Source: Welwitschia mirabilis (Eukaryota; Gnetophyta; Gnetopsida; Welwitschiales). Taken from it: DNA of 64,000 nt. Below, piece after piece: positions 46,058 to 57,828 of the stretch; position 1 is the first letter of the stretch, and every line of letters starts with the position of its first letter. The notes under the pieces were generated by a model. That model did not search any database. It had not been told where the DNA came from and worked only from the letters and a program-made list of their open reading frames with translations. The position numbers were made by a program, and so were the translations under genes. The stretch lies in contig JBOZIK010000001.1 in assembly GCA_051453625.1 (NCBI GenBank), positions 234,255,927 through 234,319,926 on the forward strand, in the 5' to 3' direction.

Positions 46058-46060
46058 TTA
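46058..46060. other. Target-site duplication, right (TTA)
   Basis: TTA directly after the right CACTA terminus, equal to 38751-38753. Confidence 0.8.
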
Positions 46061-46379
46061 TCTCATTTCCACCTTCATATTTGCGAGTGATAGCAACTTA
46101 TAACTGTCAAGATATCTACAGAATCACAAAAATCATTAAGTAATTGTTTAATCCATAAAAATTCCATTTAAGCCCCTGTAAATCCTAAATTAAGTTTCAA
46201 AGGCTTCGAAATCCACCATGCAACATGAAACAAAGAAAAATTAAAGAATAACAACTTTACATTTTCCTTTTCATTATTGCAGAAAAGACATTAGGATCTA
46301 AACTACGCAACTTCTGTAGACGTGATCATATAAAGAGAGCTATTCCAATAAGAAATTGCCCTCCTCTATAATGAAAACC

Positions 46380-47050
46380 CATTCTCTACCAACACAGAGT
46401 CACATACATGTAAATTGATGTTAAAATCCCCTAGAAAAAAAACCGGGAAAAAACCCCCTCCCAGGGTGCTATCGTGGTTGAATCCTAGCTCTTGTGCTTC
46501 AAATTCAAAGCCTTTCATTTGACGACTGAGATGAAAATAAAGGAAACTGAGATGAAAATAAAGGAATTTACTTTAGAATCTGCAAATCTTCATTAAAAAA
46601 ATAACAAAATATTATGATTGCAGATTTTGCCTTCATTTCCTGCAAGTCCTTGCACTCAGCATGTTATAGGAGGCAAGAATATCAATGTGCAAGTAAGAAT
46701 TTCATGAAAACTCTCCTCTTGTTAATCATTCAACCTCCATTTTAGCAAGTGTAGTCATTCAATTTAGGACTGAACTATTAGGTGTAGTATGACCATTCCC
46801 CTTCTTCACATACCTTTACAACTATTTTTTTTCCTTAGAAGGTAGCACTTCCTCACTCTCCATCCAAGCGCCTGCCAACTCTAATAGCTGCCTCACCCTA
46901 CATTCTGATGTATCTGTAGAAATATTTTAATGCATCTCTGATCTTCCACCTATACTTTAAAGACATTTTAATGCATCTCTAATTTTCCACCCTGTGCTTC
47001 AAAGAGATTTTAATGCATCTTTGATTTTTTACCCTGCGAATTTAATTGGG
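46380..47050 (-). pseudogene. Unidentified coding-like stretch with a 42-bp repeat, right of the CACTA element
   Basis: The stretch is GC-richer than the surroundings. On the minus strand it reads K-I-K-D-A-L-K-S-L, a stop, S-T-G-W-K-I-R-D-A-L-K-C-L, a stop, S-I-G-G-R-S-E-M-H. This is a 14-residue repeat encoded by three 41-42 bp units (ATTTTAATGCATCTCTGAT and relatives at 46924, 46965 and 47007). It continues E-C-R-V-R-Q-L-L-E-L-A-G-A-W-M-E-S-E-E-V near 46900-46840. Family unknown. It may be host sequence into which the CACTA inserted, or noncoding repeat DNA. Confidence 0.35.
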
Positions 47051-49079
47051 TATGATAGATGCATCACCCAATTATCTAGTATTTAAAACTTCTATAAAAT
47101 AATTATTTAAACTATACCACTAAAACGTATTAATTGAGATAACTAGCACTAAGGTAATAGTAACTATATATATTTCTAATAATGCATAGTAATTATTTTT
47201 ATGTTACCTTGCATATCTATAATATTTTGGATCCCTTACTTGATAATATCATAAAACCCACTAAACCTTTTTCAACTTACTAGGATTTTATACGCATGAA
47301 ATAAACAAAAAAAATTAAAATAAAAAAATAAATTTAATATTCATAGAAGGTCCAACTAAATCATTGTATTAAAATTTAAGGCTTACAAAAGTAGTAATAA
47401 AACTTTAGGGCTATAGGATTAGTGCTGTTCTTGGTGTCATTAAAGGTATTGTTTATTTCCTAAACTCTTACTATTTTCATATGATAATTTTACTTTTGAG
47501 GATTCAAGTGTGTTTTAGGGTGTGAGCAGATGAGTTTATTTCTGAGTAGCTTTTGGTCTTATCATTTATTATTTTGAGCACTTGATCTTTAGTGTTATCA
47601 TAATCACTATCTTTTTTAATGGAACTTTATAGAGTTGATACATTTTGTCATGCATCTTTACTTAGGCAACTTTAAAATGTATTTTAAGGGGGTTTTCTAG
47701 GTTAGAATTCAGGGTAGGCATGCTATCTTCTTCATATTCCTAGTTCTTTATTTTTGTTCTATTTTCCTTTAGTTGTTTGGTTTATTATTTCAAAGTCATT
47801 TCCATACTTTTTCATCATTCTTTTTAGGACCTTATCATTTAGTAGTTTTCTTGTTATTATTTTCATTTTCACTCATGTTATTTTATCAGTAATACATGAT
47901 TTTCTTTTAGCATTCTGACTAGATGACATTCTCTTTTGATTAGATGATATTCTTAATGATTTTTATGAGGCTTCTTTAAGTCTTTTGGAGTTTTTCATAT
48001 TTTCATAATTATTTTTTAGCTTGGGTATATTTGTTTAGGTTTCTTTATTATGCTTCATCCTATTTAGTGCATTTCCATTACCCTATCTTTTAATTCTTTT
48101 GAGTTTTCCTCATTTCTTATGCTTTTTCATCATGATTCTTTACCATTCCCTATCTTTTAAGTTTTTGATAAAATCTGATACCTTCACACTGATACTTAAT
48201 CCTAACTTGTTTCGTTAACATTTTAATTTTTTTAAAAATTTTCAATGTTCCATCATCTAAGTCATCTAAATCAAAAGATGGATGATGGCTGATATTTGTT
48301 TAAGAGTCATTTTAGGGCTATCATCTGAATTATACGGCCTGATAATAGTGTGATAAAACCATCACTGTGATTCTTTTCCATCATTTTTCTACATTTCTAT
48401 GTTGTTTTCATTCATTTATTTAAGAGATGACTATCATGCTAGGGCCTACTAATGTCTTAGATCTTTCACTTATGAGTTTAGCACCCAAATCATGAGATTT
48501 GAACAAATTTGTCAAAATGAGGTGTTTTTTTCTCTCCCTCATTATTTTTTATTTTACTTCTATTTTTGAGCCTTTCAGCACATATTTTTCACATATATCG
48601 CTTAGTTTTTCATGCTCTTCGATTTGGTACTTATAGATCTAATTTTTGCCATGTATTTTATGAGATATTTGAATTTGTACATTTTATGAGGTAGAATTAG
48701 GTTTTTCACTTTAAACCTTGTTCTCTCAAAAACTGTAAGTCAAAATGTGGTGATCCTTATAGGTAAATTGATCAGTAAAGTTAGATCTACATTTCTACTA
48801 GATTAGATTTTTTGTTTGAGCACTTCTATTTTTGACCTTCTATGGGATCCTCCAGTTTTACACATTTCAATTTTTTTCATGTTTCATGCTTTTTCTTTGC
48901 ATGATTAGGCAATATGAGATATATTAATTATCTTAAGAGGGCAGGACATATTTTCATGATTTTTACACATAAAAACTGATTTATGGAGTCGTTTAGAGCT
49001 TCTATAAGATACATTTTAGTGATTGAATCTTACATGATATAGTTTGTGTTTATGAGTGATTAAGAAACATACATGATGG
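47051..49079 (+). other. AT-rich DNA, possibly retroelement interior
   Basis: No gene was recognised. Near 48250-48370 there are CATCATCTAAGTCATCTAAAT, GATGGATGATGG and CTATCATCTGAATTATACGG. These are CATC/GATG words like those in the leaders at 28.4 and 62.3 kb, which suggests this is interior of the same element family. Confidence 0.4.
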
Positions 49080-50250
49080 ACTAGACAAGCTAAGGTAGAG
49101 GTCAAGGAATTAGAGTAGGAAGCAGGTTCATTAGTACCATCTAAGATTAAGTTGACAGAGCCAAGTCACCCTTTACCTTGTCAGGAACGATTCCATTCTA
49201 TTAAAGCAATCTTTATCTAAGTTGAGAGGCACTTCAGTGATTTTATGAGTGCATTAGAGCCAAAGGTGGATCATAGATTGATAGATCTTTAGCTCAAGTG
49301 GATTTTAGATGCACATGAAGCTTATTATTCCATAGAGACTAAAGCATTTTAGGATATCATGTACATTGAGAGGTGTTTCGATGCTTGTGACTGTCTAGTC
49401 GATATGATTATAGCCATCATCTACAACCATGAGACATCTATTCTTTTGAGTAACATCGCTATTGTTACTAATTTAGATGGCGTCAAGAGCATACATATTC
49501 ACTTAATTGATGATATAGAAAAGTGTTGTGCTTATGAAACAACATCAGATATATTAGCTGATCTTATTGGTGATAGGCGGGAAGTTTTGGTGACACATTT
49601 ATCACCTACCTATTAGATTATTTATAGAGAATTAATTCAAAAAATTAGTCCATCATTCTATGACAGTCATGCCATGGTAGCTCACTTTCAAATGCTAGTA
49701 GTATTCAGGCAAGGGAAGTAGATGGACTTACTAACATTCATTTGGAGGAGACTCAAGACCATGATTAAGTCTCGATAGCTATAGACTTTGGGATATCCAT
49801 TTCTCTTATTAGCAATGTTTAAATGATTTAGTATACCTGAGCCTGTGGATGAGCAGAGACTCATGTATCTTCAGCCTTTAGCTCATTATGTACAAAACAT
49901 GGGCATCCAGATTTCAAGAGAGGCAGAAAGACCTCAGGTATAGAGACCTACAGTTAGTATTATCATTAAGTAGATTCAGACCCTATTAGTAGATATTGCA
50001 TAGGATATAAAAGAGGTTGTAAACCAAGGCTTTACTACACTAGAGTAGAGGATATCCATAGTTGAAAGAAGAGTCCAATACACTAGGAAATATCTAACCA
50101 ATATGCATGCACTGCATACTATGCATGAGTACAAGATGATAGTAGACAGTCCAGAGGTAGTCAGAGTATAGGGAGATGATAATACATGCCCATCATAACA
50201 ACCTTTGATCATCATTTCCCTACAGATCCTGAGCACCCTATATCTTCTCC
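49080..50250 (+). pseudogene. Athila-type additional ORF (plant retroelement domain), one frame with stops
   Basis: A single frame runs for about 390 codons without a frameshift, broken only by stops at TAG/TAA/TGA sites that one transition from CAG, CAA, TGG or CGA would create. The open part 49359-49616 reads M-Y-I-E-R-C-F-D-A-C-D-C-L-V-D. Further on, W-R-R-L-K-T-M-I-K-S, L-G-Y-P-F-L-L-L-A-M-F and F-S-I-P-E-P-V-D (about 49735-49850) match the signature R-R-M-K-x-x-x-K-S...L-P-Y-G-x-L-L-T-R-I-F-x-x-F-x-I-P of the extra ORF of Athila/Tat elements. A predicted helical tail follows (V-E-R-R-V-Q-Y-T-R-K-Y-L). Its role is unknown. In Athila elements it lies between pol and the 3' LTR, and an LTR does follow at 50831. 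Confidence 0.72.
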
Positions 50251-50830
50251 ACTTACACTTAAGCCTATTATGTATTAAGAATTTATTCTAATACAAGGGG
50301 ATTAATTTGTTATGTTACATTATATATATCCCTCCATGGATTGTATTAAAACTCATGATTTTATATAAACATGTTTTTTTAGTATTATTATTATGTCTAT
50401 CTTTTATTTTTAAGATATTATTGCATTTCATATTATTAAGATATTTTCTGATTATGATTTTTTATGTTATACATGATTATTTTTCATGATATGCTATACA
50501 TTTAAATGGGAGGCTATTAATTTGGTTAAGATTTAATGTGTATCCTTTTGAAAAATTTTTCACAGGCTCCTTTTTTTAAGAATAATTTTTAAGCTTATCG
50601 TCCCCTCCATTTTCTAGACGACCACTAGGACAATAGCATGACCACTTACTACATAGCTAAATGTTCAGTTATCTATCTTTGATATTTTTATTTTACATTC
50701 TCAGATTTTTGAGATTATTCCAGAGTTAATTTTATAGTTTCTTAGTTTATTTAACTTTATTCAATTTGGCTTGAAATTATGGTTTTTCACCTGGCTTTGT
50801 CAGGCACTAATTAGGCTAAGTAAAGGGCTA

Positions 50831-52081
50831 TGTTACACTGCCAAATTATATGTATTTAATGGATATTTTAATTAGTTTTATAGGACATTAGACATGTTTA
50901 TGTTTAGTTTTAATGATAATGAAGTGCTCAGACAAATATCACAAAAACATGCAGTCTTCATTATGTTTGACAGTGTTTCAAGCAAATTATAATACTTCCT
51001 ATGTGAAGTAGTAATTTTATAATTAAAGAGGCTAATCTAACACAAGAAACATCTTTACGAAGGCTATCATCCACCTTATCATCCATACGATAATATGGAC
51101 AACAAAACAACTTATGTTGACTAGGATGCTTACTAGACTATGCTAGTAGCTGATGTGGATTCTGTATGATATGGCATTGTCTCCTATGATATTTAGATGA
51201 CCAATGGGATGAGACCTAAATATACCACTTCCCCAAGCTTCACCAAATTTTTTCCATGTATCTTACACCTTCTTGTGTGGTCATTAGGGTTTTATCGCAT
51301 CTATTAGTATTTGCTATTTTTAGAGTTTTTATGTGTAATAAATACCTTCTTTACCCTCGAATTTAACTTTATCTTATTTGGCATTGAAAATACTTGTGAT
51401 AAGAGATCAAAAGATAGAAGATCCATCCTTTGTCATTATTAAGAGACATATTTCTTGGTGTTGGACTGTGTATCCTTCATTGAGGTGCTGCTACTTGGTA
51501 ACATAAATGTTGGTTTGACTTAATTAAAACTATATTTTTCTTTTCATGTCTTTTGTTATGTGCATATCCTTTATGATTTATGTTTCTTATGATTCTATAA
51601 TAGCTTCGTTTGTGATATAGATCATAAGGGCAACCTTTATTAAAGTTGACATTGTTAGTTTAGGTACATTATATTTTATTTCCTAGATTAACTTCACATT
51701 AATTTCATATTCTATTTAATACACCTAATATCTTAGGTTGGTTTTGTTTTAATGATAACTTTACTTGATTGATCTAAGTTATACAGGACTAATATATATG
51801 ATAGGTTAATTTGGTATTCAAATAGATGTTGCATTTAGACTAGATCTTGCATCTCATTTGCATAGTTTGTCCTTTTGCATTGTTATTTTGTTCTACTTAA
51901 AAAGTGCATTAATATTTCTTTTGAAATCATTTCTATTTCTTCTCATCTATGCTTTTGATAGAATTACAACACTCGGTTTCATTCCTATCTATATTATTGT
52001 TTCATGTTAAGCAATAAATATTTTGGTGATTTTTAGATTTTGTTTAAGGACGTAATTTTTACAAAAATACACATCATAATA
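50831..52081 (+). repeat. LTR, Athila/Tat family (copy 2), probably a 3' LTR
   Basis: Homologous to 26935-28187 and 60806-62048 over the full length. The start TGTTACACTGCCAAATTATA follows a purine-rich AAGTAAAGGG, and CATTAGGGTTTTATCGCATC (51281) and TTTTGGTGATTTTTAGAT (52021) are shared. No primer site follows its right end, unlike the other two copies. With the extra ORF upstream, this argues that it is a 3' LTR on the plus strand. The TATA box is damaged (GTAATAAATACC). Confidence 0.82.
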
Positions 52082-52299
52082 AGATGCATTAATATGATGT
52101 TGATCTTTCATGACATTTGAAATGTAATTTTTAAAGAGTTAAAAGTTGGAGTAGTATTTCAATTCTTAGGTTAACTAAATGAGGCTTGGGTAGGGTTGTT
52201 TTATTTTCATAAAACATTTAAGTGGTTTCTCTATCCAAGGTTATAGGTGTTTAAGTAAGGATAATTAGTTCTTTGGTTATGCCATTGTTATCTTATAGC

Positions 52300-53270
52300 A
52301 ATGACTTGTTTTTTTACTACTCCTTCGAACATGTAAATGGATGAGTAATTTAAGGTTTCATGAGTATCCAAATCACAAATGTTATAATAGAGAGCTGGAG
52401 TTATGGACTTAGGATTGATATTAAGAGTTTTAATTTTCTTAAAAATCTCATCTAACTTTTGGTTAACCTTATTGTTGTTAGAGATTTTGAAGATACTAAT
52501 AGACCTAATAGGTTATGATCTTATTGGCTTATTAGGTTTCTTCTAGTTCTTAGAACTCTTAGATATGGTCTTAAGGACATTTCAAGTTTCATTAAAATTA
52601 ATATCTCAAATGCTTTCCCTACACATCATCTCTATAAGTTGTCTATGGTTGGATGAAAGTCCTTCATAAAAGAAACTCATAACTCTTTCTTACTCAAAAA
52701 CATACTGTGGGCATTTAAGAAGTAGATCCTTAAATACCTCTAAGGTGTAGGAGAAGCTTTTATTATTTTTTTATTAAATTTTCATAATTTCCATTCTAAT
52801 GGCATTACTTTTGTGACTAGGAAAAAATTTCATAATGAATGCTTGATTGAGTTTAGCCCATGTGGTAACGGAAATAGGTTTTAATGTGTAAAGCCAATAT
52901 TTTTCCTTCTCTTTGAGGTACAAAAAAAATAAGGTCAGTCTAAGTGCATTGGATGTATCTAAACTTTGAGAAATTATGGAAAGAACACACTCAAATTGTT
53001 TAAGATGTAAGTAGGAATCTGCAGATTCTATATCATGAAAGTGTGAAAGATATTAAATTAATGCTAGTTTAAAGTCTATTCTTTTGGCATTTTAAGGTTG
53101 AACAATACAAAAAGGTATACCTAAACATTAAGATTAAAGATAATCTTTCAAAGTAAGTCTAGGTTTGTTTGGGTAAATATTACCTCTAGAGCCATTATGG
53201 CTTTGAATAGGTCTCTCTTATGACTAACCTATGGGGTCCCTAACCATGTTGGATTGGAAAGGAATTCAAT
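52300..53270 (-). pseudogene. Gag remnant (Athila/Tat), minus strand, truncated
   Basis: Long readable frames occur on the minus strand. L-H-L-K-Q-F-E-C-V-L (about 53000) is the H-L-x-x-F-x-x-V-C signature, and A-L-R-L-T-L-F-F-L-Y-L-K-E-K-E-K-Y-W-L-Y-T-L-K-P is the L-R-L-F-P-F-S-L-x-x-K-A-x-x-W-L-x-x-L-x-P block. T-T-W-A-K-L-N-Q-A-F-I-M-K-F-F-P-S-H-K, F-K-D-L-L-L-K-C-P-Q-Y and F-F-Y-E-G-L-S-S-N-H-R-Q-L-I follow in family order. Stops are few. It is cut at its C-terminal side before the LTR at 50831-52081, and has no pol, LTR or primer site of its own. It shows the capsid fold region but no zinc knuckle. Confidence 0.88.
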
Positions 53271-53869
53271 GTAATATACCATAAAATCTTCATTTCTAGT
53301 TCATAAAACATAAGAAAATAGTTAAAAGAAGTTATATTTAAAAAGCACACAATATATAAAAAGGTTCAAGATGTTACAAAAGTATATTTTATCAAAGATG
53401 AAGATAGCTTAATGCAATAAGCCAACAGTGCAACTGAGGAAAGACGACAGTGCCAGTAAGATGGCATAGAATTTATTTATAAAAAATGATAGTTAGAAAA
53501 TTATAAAAATTGATAGTTTAAGATATAATATTAATCTAGCTAAATAATATAAAATTACTAAATAAGGGTTTCAAAAAGGACTAATTCAAAAAAAAATATA
53601 ATGCAATGTAATACAAGAAGTGAAAATTATAGAAATGAAAACTACATATTCTAAAGCACTTCTCTAAGATATTTTGATTGTTAAATGTAAAAATTAACAT
53701 TTATAGTAAGTGTTTCAGACCAATTTATTATTAAAAAGATATTAATTTAATTATTTTAATCATAAATATGTATTTCATTATTTTTAAAATAAAATTTAAT
53801 ATTATGTTTTTCTCCATGATAATTATAAATCTCTAGCCACGTTTCAAAACACATGACAGAAGATAGATA
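53271..53869. other. AT-rich spacer, no gene seen
   Basis: Between the minus-strand gag and the first plus-strand unit. No domain, end or repeat was recognised. Confidence 0.5.
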
Positions 53870-54042
53870 TAATTTCATATAAAATAATGATGGCAATGCA
53901 GATATAAAGTGATAACACATAGTAGTAGCTTTATAAGACATGTGGTAGAGGTATGTGAAGGTAAAACTAAAAAAATGTGGCAATATCACTAGTTGGTAGA
54001 GGAATCTTGCTCTAAAGAACATGTGTTAAACTCATCATAATA

Positions 54043-54260
54043 AAGATTCCACCTAATGCTGTATGATAATCTTCACAGAATACTATAAGAAAACCTTTGA
54101 CCAATGGTAAATAATAAAATTTTGCCTAATGCTAAAGGGAAAAATCTTATCTTACTAGCACTACAAGACAACCTTTACTAAATGCTATAACATATAATCC
54201 TATTTACTTAATGCTGAATGATGAATATTCTACCTATTACTATAAGCTAAAAGATTGTAA
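54043..54260 (+). repeat. Short subrepeats with core CCTAATGCTA, unit 1
   Basis: Variants of ACCTAATGCTATAAGA recur about every 35-50 bp just upstream of the TATA box: CACCTAATGCTGTATGA, TGCCTAATGCTAAAGGGA, TACTAAATGCTATAACA, TACTTAATGCTGAATGA and TACCTATTACTATAAGC. Unit 2 has the same at 57655-57790. They may be enhancer-like U3 repeats. Confidence 0.65.
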
Positions 54261-54282
54261 TCATCCTTTACCATCATGTCTT

Positions 54283-54294
54283 TATATAAAAAGG
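54283..54294 (+). promoter_or_regulatory. TATA box of retroelement unit 1
   Basis: TATATAAAAAGG, at the same place as TATAAAAGG in unit 2, followed by a conserved GGATTG-like stretch. A start of transcription about 30 bp later is expected. Confidence 0.55.
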
Positions 54295-54745
54295 CATTGA
54301 ATCCTTTATTATATTTATCTTTAGCCTAGAGAATTTTAGAATCTTAGAGGACCCACTTATGATGGCCTTTTAAAAGACTCTTTGGGAAAATAAGATAGTT
54401 TTTAAGGATTGCTAAGGAGTTTTTCCTACTTCTATCTTCATTTGCTGTAAAGTTGTTTCTTTTTGTAATGTAGAAGTTTTTTTTATTTGATTTCATTCAT
54501 AAGTAATATTATAATTAAAATGCTTATGTATCTACTTTAATCATTAAGTTAATTTAAGTAATGTGAACTTATTTTTACCACTTAGTTAAATCTTTTAATT
54601 TCATAGATCTAGATACTTTAGGTATCCTTATTTTCTATTGTTATTTTAAGATTAAGTATTAATTAAATTCATTAACTATCATATAGTAAACGATATTATG
54701 CCTCATGAGTTAGATCACAAGTAGTTAATAGTTTGAATTACTTTG

Positions 54746-54755
54746 NNNNNNNNNN
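54746..54755. other. Assembly gap (10 N)
   Basis: Short N run inside unit 1. Confidence 0.99.
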
Positions 54756-56189
54756 TGAAGAATTGCCTAGGATGAATTGGTGATATCTTGAAGTTTGCTT
54801 TTCTCCTTTCTCAAGATGAAGTTTAACTTAAAACCTTAAATACCATTTTCTCTTTCTTTATTTTCTTATATTTATAAATTGTATTAAAGTTTAGTTAGTA
54901 TAAATCTAAACATAAACCCACATTATCCCTAAGGAAGAATAATAGCTAAGTGTAAACTTAGCTTTAAATTCAGTTATTATACTACATTAATTATATTTTT
55001 AAAACTATTAACAGAGATAATTGTATGGTAGCAACTCAAAGAAGCACTAGTTATTCTTTTTTGAAAGTTTTATACATAGTTTTTATTTTTTCAGTAATGG
55101 ATACTTGTCATTTTTTCACTAATAACCAAAGTAATCCTTTTTTTGTTTTATGTGTTTTTTTTCTTTTCAGTGGTTGGTACTAGTTCTTCCAATGTTACTG
55201 AAATTAGTTTAGTAAGTTTTTAAAGTTTGTTGTTGATTATTTTCTAACTTATCTTATAGAGGTCTAAAAGTCTATCTACAAGTTACTTTTGGAGTTAAAA
55301 ACTTAAAAAAAGCTTTTAATTAACTTTGTATTGCATTGGGTGCTTTTATTTTTCTTATTGCATTTTCTTGTATTTTACTATTTTTATTTCTATGATTTTG
55401 CTATGTGTTCTAAAACTTTAAAAATCTAAAAATATTTATCATGATTTTAAGAATGTTGAATTTGATTTTATACATGTCTTACATTTCTATTTTATTTCGT
55501 TGTAACCCTAATACTACAATTTTTTATGTGAAATTTGTAAATCATTTAATAAAAATTGAACCTGATACTCAAAAAATTACTAGTGTTACTGCCTTTCCTC
55601 ACTAGTTTCATTACCATTTATGCCTAGATGCCTAAAAATTTCACTCAACCTTTTGTGCAACCTGTAAAATTCATCTAACTTACATGCTCGGAAAAATTCC
55701 CTCTATTTCTTGTGTAAAAAACTTTTGATCTTGTTCTTATTTTACTTAGACTTATGATAAAACTAGAAGATTAATCCAAGACAATATAGACTTTTACATA
55801 GACCATGAAAAGATTAAAGAAATTAGAAATAAATCTTGTGATGATTTTCAAAGAGATTGAACTTCAAACTTTTAAAACAACTAAACCAACCAACAAATCA
55901 CTTCATAACAATAATCATAATAGAATCTGAATGATTTACTCAACCTCTGAGATCCCTTTAATAGATCTTTATTAAACTAAAAAACGCTTATTATATTAAT
56001 AACATATTATTTTATCTAAAAAATAGTCAAATGACAAGCTACTGTCATTACTGCTAGTAAGAAACCTAGGCAAACCCTTTATGATTACTTCCAACCAAAA
56101 AGCCTAAGAGCATTATCTTGTATAATACCATCACTGGTTAACTAGATGTTATAATTTAGACCTTTTAAAATCCAACTCTTACCTCATTC

Positions 56190-57395
56190 TCATGGATCAG
56201 AATCTAAGGATCAATACCTCCATTTTAAAGAATTTGAATGTATCTATTAACTATTCCTAAGTATTCTAACACTCATGATGCACTTAGGCTTATTCTATTT
56301 CCCTTTTTCCTTAAAAGAAAAGGTGAAATATTAGTTATACATCATAAAACCTTTTTCCATTATAAATTTAATGGACCTAATAAATATTTAATTTTTAAAT
56401 TCTCTTATAATCATAAAATAAATGTCCTAAGGAAAGTAATCATGAACTTCTAATAGAAGGATTACAAAATGTTTCTCCAAAACCTCAAAAGGATTTAAGG
56501 ACATTATAATGAAATGTTCCCAACATGATTTTTAGCCAAGTAGAGAAATTAGTTTCTCTTGCAATAGGTTATCCAATAATAACTGCTAATTAGTTAAGAT
56601 AATGAGCTAAGGTAATTTTCTTGGCATGCCCCTAAATGAGATTTGAAAGTATTTAGAAAGTGTAGCTAAAAGCTTAAAAAATTGGAAAAATACCTACTAA
56701 ATCCTCAATATCATATCATCTAAATAGGTAAACAAGTGTTTTTAAAGTCTTTAAAATTCTTAATATAAATAATAAAATAGATGACTTAGTGAGTAAATTA
56801 GAATTTTGGACTACCTCATCTTCACCCTTATCCATGATTACTAAATGTAAGTATTTGATTTGCCACAAGAAAATTCATGAAATTGCTGAATTCTCCTCCA
56901 TTTCTCTATTTTAAAACACAGTTAATAAATAGGTAAACATGGTAGGACAAAAATGGTAAAATCCTAATAGCAATTCTTACTCAAATACTTACAACATGGT
57001 TAGGGGAATCATCCTAGTTTCTCTTGAAAATAGGACAATAATCCATAAGAAAATTATTAACTTAAAAAATTATTTCCCTCATCTTCTCATTCTTAACCTT
57101 CATCATGAAATCATTAAAAAACTTTACTCAACAATTGGAGGAAACCATTAGGAAGTTCATCTAGTCATAAGCTTAAAAAAATCAAAGACTTGAACAAAGC
57201 CTAAATCAACTCTAATAAACAACCACTTATATCCTTTCATCATTTAATCAAAGAGAAATAGGAAAACTCCCATGAATGTCCAACTAAATTCAAAAGGAGT
57301 TAGGTTTATAGAAGGGATATAACACCTAGAAGAAACTGAGTCTATATATCTTAGGAGTGGAAAAGATTTAAAAGATCCACCCATATAAAATAAGC
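56190..57395 (+). pseudogene. Gag remnant (Athila/Tat), unit 1
   Basis: H-F-K-E-F-E-C-I-Y (about 56221) is the H-L-x-E-F-x-x-V-C signature. An open piece (56238-56453) follows with L-R-L-I-L-F-P-F-F-L-K-R-K-G-E, matching L-R-L-F-P-F-S-L-x-x-K-A. Near 56975-57030, N-P-N-S-N-S-Y-S-N-T-Y-N-M-V matches the plant-specific gag motif N-P-Y-S-N-T-Y-N-P-G-W. Near 57345-57380, Y-L-R-S-G-K-D-L-K-D-P-P is the gag-protease linker T-L-R-S-G-K-x-L-x-x-P. Stops and shifts separate these pieces. The N gap follows directly, so pol may be absent or hidden. Confidence 0.82.
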
Positions 57396-57396
57396 C

Positions 57397-57496
57397 NNNN
57401 NNNNNNNNNNNNNNNNNNNNNNNNNNNNNNNNNNNNNNNNNNNNNNNNNNNNNNNNNNNNNNNNNNNNNNNNNNNNNNNNNNNNNNNNNNNNNNNN
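57397..57496. other. Assembly gap (100 N)
   Basis: Standard-size gap between unit 1 and unit 2. Its true length is unknown, so the apparent adjacency of the two units is not proven. Confidence 0.99.
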
Positions 57497-57819
57497 GATG
57501 GAAATGGAGAGATGATATGGTAACACATAGAAGTAACATTGGAAGACATGTGATAGAGGCATGTAAAGGTGGTATTAGAGACATATGGTAATAGTATCAG
57601 TTGGTAGAGGGACGCAGCTTCCAATAATACATGTTAAACTCATCATGATAAAGATTCTATCTAATGCTAGAGAATAGAATCTTATCTATCTAATGCAATA
57701 AGACAACATCCATCAAATGATACAAGATAAAATATTATAGGCCTAATGCTAAAGGATGAAGATTCTATCTAATTCTACAAGCCAAGAGCTTATAGCCACT
57801 CCTTATCCCCATCTCTTCC

Positions 57820-57828
57820 TATAAAAGG
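57820..57828 (+). promoter_or_regulatory. TATA box of retroelement unit 2
   Basis: TATAAAAGG, aligned with TATATAAAAAGG in unit 1. CCTAATGCTA-type subrepeats lie upstream (57655-57790). Confidence 0.55.

Larger units (their letters stand above)
53870..57396 (+). mobile_element. Gag-bearing retroelement unit 1
   Basis: Homologous in the same orientation to 57497-60805. It has a promoter region with a TATA box (54283), a leader, and a gag remnant (56190-57395) that ends with the linker motif L-R-S-G-K. No pol follows before the 100-N gap. The unit starts abruptly near TATAAAATAATGATGG and no TG...CA LTR ends were found, so whether 53.9-55 kb is an LTR remains open. Confidence 0.6.

Noticed and set aside
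57244-57624. Minus-strand ORFs across the 57397 gap
   Set aside because: They owe their length to the N run and lie opposite a gag linker.
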